Origin: an uncultured Rhodopila sp. | GTDB lineage: Bacteria > Pseudomonadota > Alphaproteobacteria > Acetobacterales > Acetobacteraceae | DNA length: 33,862 nt | Direction: 5' to 3' | NCBI GenBank assembly: GCA_903851415.1 | Contig: CAINOE010000091.1 | Span: 1-33,862 of the forward strand | Shown here: positions 30,070 through 33,862 of the stretch, in pieces | How the letters are laid out: the number at the start of each line of letters is the position of its first letter | Numbering within the stretch: position 1 is the stretch's first letter | The notes under the pieces: model-generated | Seen by the model: only the letters and a program-made list of their open reading frames with translations | What the model was told of the DNA's origin: nothing | The model's database searches: none | Translations under genes and position numbers: made by a program

Positions 30070-30783
30070 GTGGCAGCTACTTTCTCGGACCTTTGGGCCA
30101 GTTTCTGGAATTGGTTGGACCTTCACCCCGCCTCCGCCTTCCTGTTCCGCGGCCAGGCCGACAAAAGCCCGATCGTGCCCAAGATCGGCCGGGGCGTCTA
30201 CAAATACGATCGCGCCCGCGAACAGGAGTTGCACAACGCGTTCGTGCGTGCGGCGCGGCCATTTCTTCCGATGCCGCTGGCCTCGCATTGGGAATGGCTC
30301 GCCCTGGCGCAGCATCACGGGGCGCCGACACGGCTGACCGACTGGAGCACCTCTCCGTTGGTGGCGGCGTGGTTCGCCGTGACTTCCTACCCCGAGACGA
30401 CCGATGCGGCCATCTTCGCTCTCGCTCCGGCCGGGGGCGCCATTGAGACGATCGACGTCGCCACCGGCCTATCCACAAGCGGCGCTCGCTTCGAGAATCC
30501 GTTCGCGATGACCAAAGGCGTCTATCTCATCGAAACGGCGCCGGTCTCGGCCCGGATCACGACCCGGCGGGGGATTTTTACGGTGCATGGCGACCCGCAG
30601 ATACCTCTCAGCGTGGCAGCCGCCAACACCTTTGAGATTCCTCATGGGTTCCGCGGCGACTTCCAGGGGCGCCTGTTGGATTTGGGGATCGACGCTTCCC
30701 ATATCTTTCCGGACCTCGATGGGCTATGTAAGACGCTGGACTGGAAGCTGAAATCCGGGCGAGGCTTTTCATCGATCAGCTAG
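30070..30783 (+). CDS. FRG-domain protein
   Basis: A 237-residue protein of the FRG family (PF08867). The naming motif is in SAFLFRGQADKSPIVPKI, followed by the second hallmark AQHHGAPTRLTDWSTSPLVA at residues ~78-97. FENPFAMTKGVYLIE and RGIFTVHGDPQIPL are also typical, and the C-terminal helices (DGLCKTLDWKLKSGRGF) complete a normal-length protein. The biochemical role is not established; members are frequent in accessory regions. It starts at GTG with GGAG upstream and is the first of three tightly spaced genes ending in an antitoxin. Confidence 0.9.
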   Translation: MAATFSDLWASFWNWLDLHPASAFLFRGQADKSPIVPKIGRGVYKYDRAREQELHNAFVRAARPFLPMPLASHWEWLALAQHHGAPTRLTDWSTSPLVAAWFAVTSYPETTDAAIFALAPAGGAIETIDVATGLSTSGARFENPFAMTKGVYLIETAPVSARITTRRGIFTVHGDPQIPLSVAAANTFEIPHGFRGDFQGRLLDLGIDASHIFPDLDGLCKTLDWKLKSGRGFSSIS

Positions 30784-30791
30784 GAGGGTGC

Positions 30792-31142
30792 ATGACCGGG
30801 AAGCAATCAGACACGCCGGCCGCCCCCCTCATTATCGGCGCCGTGCCGTTGGGGGTGACGGAGACGGTGGCGACCGAGATCATGCAGGATCTGCGGAACC
30901 AACTTAGCCGGGACGGCCGTGCCGTGAACATGAAGGCGATCCGGTTCATCCCGTCGACCCGGACCACCACGGAAAGCGGAGCCTTCCAGGTCGTGGCCAA
31001 TGCCTTCTTCGAGATGGTGCCGGACGGGGACACGCCGCCGCGCCCTGAAGCGCTGGATTCGGTTGTGACGATCGGGTGGACAGGGGATGTTCAGAGGCTT
31101 GAAGGCGTCTCCATCCCGGCGCTGCGGCGCGCGATGTCCTGA
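30792..31142 (+). CDS. Hypothetical protein in FRG operon (116 aa)
   Basis: A 116-residue protein with a strong ribosome binding site (GGAGG four bases before ATG), eight bases after the FRG gene. It begins MTGKQSDTPAAPLIIGAVPL. It has an alternating strand/helix pattern (TETVATEIMQDLRNQL, AVNMKAIRFIPSTRTTTES, AFQVVANAFFEMVPDG, DSVVTIGWTGDVQRLEGVS), no membrane segment and no motif I recognise. Tight spacing argues for a joint role with FRG and Phd. Confidence 0.75.
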   Translation: MTGKQSDTPAAPLIIGAVPLGVTETVATEIMQDLRNQLSRDGRAVNMKAIRFIPSTRTTTESGAFQVVANAFFEMVPDGDTPPRPEALDSVVTIGWTGDVQRLEGVSIPALRRAMS

Positions 31143-31166
31143 ACCGGGAGAGGGCACAGGTCATTC

Positions 31167-31442
31167 ATGCGCAGCGTATCGGCGGCCGAAGCGAGGCAGG
31201 ATTTGGTTGCGTTGCTTCACAGCGCGCAAAGCGAGCCTGTCGTTATTCGGCAGGGGAACCGCGACATCGCCGTTGTTGTATCACCGCCGGAGTATGAACG
31301 GCTTCGGGCGATCGATATCGCGGAGTTCGAACGCTTCTGCGACCGAATCGGGGCGCGGGCGGCGGAGGCAGGTCTGACCGAGGCGAGGGTCGCCGAATTC
31401 CTGTCTGAACCGGCACCCGGGTGCGCGACGCTACCGGACTGA
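31167..31442 (+). CDS. Phd/YefM-family antitoxin, no toxin partner seen
   Basis: A 91-residue antitoxin. The N-terminal Phd fold is clear: MRSVSAAEARQDLVALLHSA, EPVVIRQGNRDIAVVVSPPEYERL. An acidic C-terminal tail (ARAAEAGLTEARVAEFLSEP) is of the kind that binds a toxin. Normally a RelE, Doc or PIN gene follows at once, but here the next gene is on the other strand. The candidates for its partner are therefore the two genes upstream in the same operon. An orphan antitoxin is the alternative. Confidence 0.88.
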   Translation: MRSVSAAEARQDLVALLHSAQSEPVVIRQGNRDIAVVVSPPEYERLRAIDIAEFERFCDRIGARAAEAGLTEARVAEFLSEPAPGCATLPD

Positions 31443-31512
31443 ACGCCGGGAACAGTGTTCGCCTGTTTCGGCTTTCTGCCGCGCCGGTCTCCGCCGACGG
31501 AGCCACTTCTCT

Positions 31513-32106
31513 TCATGCATGCGGTTGAAGTGGTGCTCCGGCTCTGACGGTCTCGGCTTCACTGACGGCCGGGGTCCGCCTCGCCTCGGTGGCGGAGGAC
31601 AACCGCTTCAGCGAACTCTCTACGTGCTGCACGATCGGGGAACTTGCGAGAAAAACCCTCATTTCCTCCGAGTGAAAGGCCGGAGACGCGATCGGCTTTG
31701 GCAGCACGGCATCCAATACGCTGCGCGGGTCCTGCCGCAGTCTGTCAGTTTGCTCCGAAGTCAGTTGGATGCCGGGGATGGAGGCGGCCCGACCCGGCCC
31801 GGCAAACATGGCGCAGGTCAAATCCGGGACGGTAAAAATCAGCTCGAAACCGGTCCCGTTCGACCATGATTGCAGCAGATAGTTGTATTCGGCTTCTTGC
31901 CGCCGGACGTCCTCGGGGTCAGTCGTATCAGCGTCAAGCACGACGATCACAGGCTGACGCCGCTTCATCATGATCGAAGCCGCCAGGGATACGGCCGAGG
32001 ATTTCCCCCCTGCCGATACCACCTGATGCTCCGGGAGGGACAGCGGCGCCAGCGCCAGTTCCATGAATGCCTTGTCGCTTGGACCTTCGACGATCAGGTA
32101 AATCAT
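31513..32106 (-). CDS. Stand-alone TOPRIM-domain protein
   Basis: A 197-residue protein with the pattern of the TOPRIM fold used by topoisomerases, primases and OLD-type nucleases. Glu7 lies in MIYLIVEGPSDKAFMELAL, a glycine turn in VVSAGGKSSAVSLAASI, and the Asp pair in PVIVVLDADTTDPEDV (Asp58, Asp60). The middle and C-terminal parts are less conserved (ELIFTVPDLTCAMFAGPG). It lacks the ATPase domain of OLD or Gabija GajA. Its ATG overlaps the stop of the nuclease gene upstream (ATGA), so both are made together. The family link is by motif; the role is inferred. Confidence 0.78.
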   Translation of the reverse strand: MIYLIVEGPSDKAFMELALAPLSLPEHQVVSAGGKSSAVSLAASIMMKRRQPVIVVLDADTTDPEDVRRQEAEYNYLLQSWSNGTGFELIFTVPDLTCAMFAGPGRAASIPGIQLTSEQTDRLRQDPRSVLDAVLPKPIASPAFHSEEMRVFLASSPIVQHVESSLKRLSSATEARRTPAVSEAETVRAGAPLQPHA

Positions 32107-32690
32107 GCCAAAGCCGCCTCCAGAACGTTGAAGAATGGCAAACCCATTTCGACGTTTGCCCGGTATTTCAGCAACAAAGGCCGAACGAAATCGCGGGTTG
32201 CAAGAGCATACGCGATTTCCGGTTTATCCCATAGCAGAACGGCCTGAGGGGCAAGAAAGTGCGCCATCGTCAGCGCTGGGGCCGTGTATCCCGAGCGGCT
32301 GAACAGCAGGCCGATGACGCTTGCATGACGCCTCATCAACTGGTTGCGGAGCTTGGCGATCGGGTCCGCGGTGACGCGAGCCTTGTCGCCGTCCATCCGG
32401 CCGGCTCGGAGGTCCTTGGCCTCGATGAGGCACGACAGTCCCGCAACATAGACCGCTCCGTCGATTTGCTCGCTGATGCCGATGTCGAGGACGACGGAAA
32501 ACGCCGGCCGGACATCCGCACCGCTCAGTTCGAAGCCCCGAATGATCAGATACTCGAAAGCCTTGCCGGGACGCCACCGGGTATCAGGGAACTCCCTGGT
32601 TGGCTCCCGGCCAGCCTCCATGGCGTCCCATAACGTTTGGAGTTCCTCCCAGGCGTTGTCAAGCGAAGCGGTCTCTACCGTGGAAGACAT
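32103..32690 (-). CDS. PD-(D/E)XK (restriction-endonuclease-like) protein
   Basis: A 195-residue protein with the core of the Mrr/RecB-like nuclease fold: Glu46 in RPGKAFEYLIIRGFELSGAD, Asp77 in ISEQIDGAVYVAGL and the Glu90-x-Lys92 pair in SCLIEAKDLRAG. The following ASVIGLLFSRSGYTAPAL strand-helix also matches restriction-endonuclease-like proteins. An N-terminal helix (DNAWEELQTLWDAMEAG) may dimerise. No methylase or ATPase gene is nearby. It is the first gene of a two-gene unit with the TOPRIM gene, and the upstream 220 bases have no gene and must hold the promoter. Confidence 0.78.
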   Translation of the reverse strand: MSSTVETASLDNAWEELQTLWDAMEAGREPTREFPDTRWRPGKAFEYLIIRGFELSGADVRPAFSVVLDIGISEQIDGAVYVAGLSCLIEAKDLRAGRMDGDKARVTADPIAKLRNQLMRRHASVIGLLFSRSGYTAPALTMAHFLAPQAVLLWDKPEIAYALATRDFVRPLLLKYRANVEMGLPFFNVLEAALA

Positions 32691-32914
32691 TGCGGCGCGT
32701 TTACCTCGATCTCAGGCCGATGGATCAAACCGCCCCAAATTACCGCATTTCGATGAGAATTGCGAATGTCATTCTACCAAAGCGTGCGGGCTTCGCCTCC
32801 CCGCCAACATCCACCCTGCCCTGGAATCGGTCCGCGCACCAAGCAACCAGACGATTCAATCCGGCCACCTCACGCCGGTCAGCCGATTTGCTATGTCGAA
32901 CCCGCTCTTACCAA

Positions 32915-33547
32915 CTAACGGCGAAACTTAAGAAATCGACTAAGTGCAGCGATACGCCTCGGTGGAGGCGCATCCGGATCGATCTCACCCGGCATTCGCA
33001 TGTGTGGTATCAAAGTAGCTCGTACACGCTCAGTAGCCGCTTTCATCTGATCGCCTAGTTGATCATTCCCTGGACGGGATTGGCGCTCGCATTCCAAATT
33101 TCGCCTGAGTTCTGGCTCGGACCGCTGATCCATCGACCCGAGGATATCGTTCGCCGAAATTACTCGGTTTATGAATGAGTAGAACTCGCGAATCTGCTGT
33201 GCAGCATGATTACCAAAATGAACCTCTGTAATGAGGACAGCCCTATTTAGAGCAGCGAAAGTGTCCTTGTGCTGCTGAATGCGCTTCTGAATGGCATAAT
33301 AGGTGCCTTCGTTGCCGGTGAGCTGAACGTCCTCTCTGACCATCTCTCCGGCCCAGACCATGGGGTGGCGAACATGATCGATAGCAGCGACGACCTGGTA
33401 CACAGTGGTCAGGGCTTCCTCTGCCACGGCTTGGCGCCGCTTGCCGACCTCTTGTCGCCGCCAGTTTTGGCTTACACGCCATGCCACAGTAGCGGCAATA
33501 ACCGTCGCCAACGCTTGTGGCACACTTCCGAGAACGGCAAAATTCAT
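32915..33547 (-). CDS. Membrane-anchored protein of unknown function
   Basis: A 210-residue protein. A single N-terminal hydrophobic helix (SVPQALATVIAATVAWRV, residues ~8-25) is followed by a soluble helical region with coiled-coil character (NWRRQEVGKRRQAVAEEALT, AIQKRIQQHKDTFAALNRAV, IREFYSFINRVISANDILG). I do not recognise a family. ATG 33547 places the membrane helix at the very start; an earlier start at 33628 is possible. Third-position GC is lower than in the core genes. It lies 224 bases upstream of the nuclease/TOPRIM pair on the same strand and may or may not be part of it. Confidence 0.65.
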   Translation of the reverse strand: MNFAVLGSVPQALATVIAATVAWRVSQNWRRQEVGKRRQAVAEEALTTVYQVVAAIDHVRHPMVWAGEMVREDVQLTGNEGTYYAIQKRIQQHKDTFAALNRAVLITEVHFGNHAAQQIREFYSFINRVISANDILGSMDQRSEPELRRNLECERQSRPGNDQLGDQMKAATERVRATLIPHMRMPGEIDPDAPPPRRIAALSRFLKFRR

Positions 33548-33769
33548 GGCTCGCAGTTTACGCATTTTGTACAGAAAGGCAACAACAGTTGAGGGACCGC
33601 TGGAGTCCTTTGGCGATGAGCGCCACAAGGATAAATCGGGTTAGGGGGTCCGCCGCAGCGCTTTCATAGTGCTGTCATCACTCCGGGTCGCGCGACCAAG
33701 TGCTTTGACCATCTAAATCAGGTTATCGATTCCCGTTTACATCACCTCAACCCTACCCCGCCAGTCCAC

Positions 33770-33862
33770 AACACCCCGCAGAGCTACACCAGGCACACGC
33801 AACACACACAAAACAAAACATGCAAAACAAAACAGACAGACAGACACAAGAGAATAGAGATG
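33770..33862. repeat. Low-complexity A/C-rich end of window
   Basis: The last ~90 bases are a string of short repeats on one strand (CACACA, AAACAAAAC, GACAGACAGACA). The composition is unlike the rest of the window and has no coding frame. It may be a poorly assembled contig end rather than biological sequence. Confidence 0.6.

Overview
The window is GC-rich DNA from an alphaproteobacterium, most likely Rhodospirillales/Acetobacteraceae. The grounds are an S1 protein with six S1 domains, a TTG-started ihfB, a sppA-ihfB-lapA-pyrF-trpF run, an ispE/TPR-lipoprotein pair, a TAXI receptor and very high GC at third codon positions. The assignment is inference; no 16S rRNA or other decisive marker is present.

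Layout. (1) 1-5.2 kb: the 3' end of groEL with its terminator, followed by an accessory array. Broken pieces of groEL alternate with type II toxin-antitoxin (TA) modules: a brnA deletion scar, a higB-higA gene fusion, a decayed higBA copy, a VapBC-like pair, a brnTA pair with a frameshifted toxin, an antitoxin stub joined to a groEL tail, and a second higBA copy. (2) 5.8-10.5 kb: core genes rpsA, sppA, ihfB, lapA, pyrF and trpF, closely spaced on + and probably one transcription unit. (3) 10.5-19.3 kb: an ankyrin protein, a small conserved-looking ORF, a large palindrome, tRNA-Gln(TTG), ispE, a TPR lipoprotein, ETF-ubiquinone oxidoreductase, a CbiX-like chelatase, a cupin with a histone-H1-like tail and a YkgJ-type cysteine-cluster protein. 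(4) 19.4-20.1 kb: one AT-rich membrane-protein gene with its own promoter and candidate operator, probably acquired. (5) 20.2-27.8 kb: metabolic and transport genes: an HSL-type hydrolase, a TAXI receptor, a CelD-type acyltransferase, an amino-acid-type binding protein, a DUF6134-like protein, a Nudix hydrolase and a patatin-like lipoprotein. (6) 28.0-33.6 kb: a second accessory island with defence-type genes: a small basic protein plus ImmA/IrrE metallopeptidase, an FRG-domain operon ending in an orphan Phd/YefM antitoxin, a PD-(D/E)XK nuclease overlapping a stand-alone TOPRIM protein, and a membrane-anchored protein. The last ~90 bases are low complexity and may be a contig end.

The main observation is the groEL/TA array. 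At least seven groEL-derived pieces lie downstream of the genuine groEL end. Almost every gap between consecutive pieces holds one TA module or its remains. Several pieces are internal-deletion derivatives that still end in the groEL terminal residues DMDF, and two still carry a copy of the groEL terminator. In the modules the antitoxin is usually kept, whereas toxins are fused, frameshifted, shortened or have lost start or stop codons. The second candidate system is the nuclease/TOPRIM pair at 31.5-32.7 kb.
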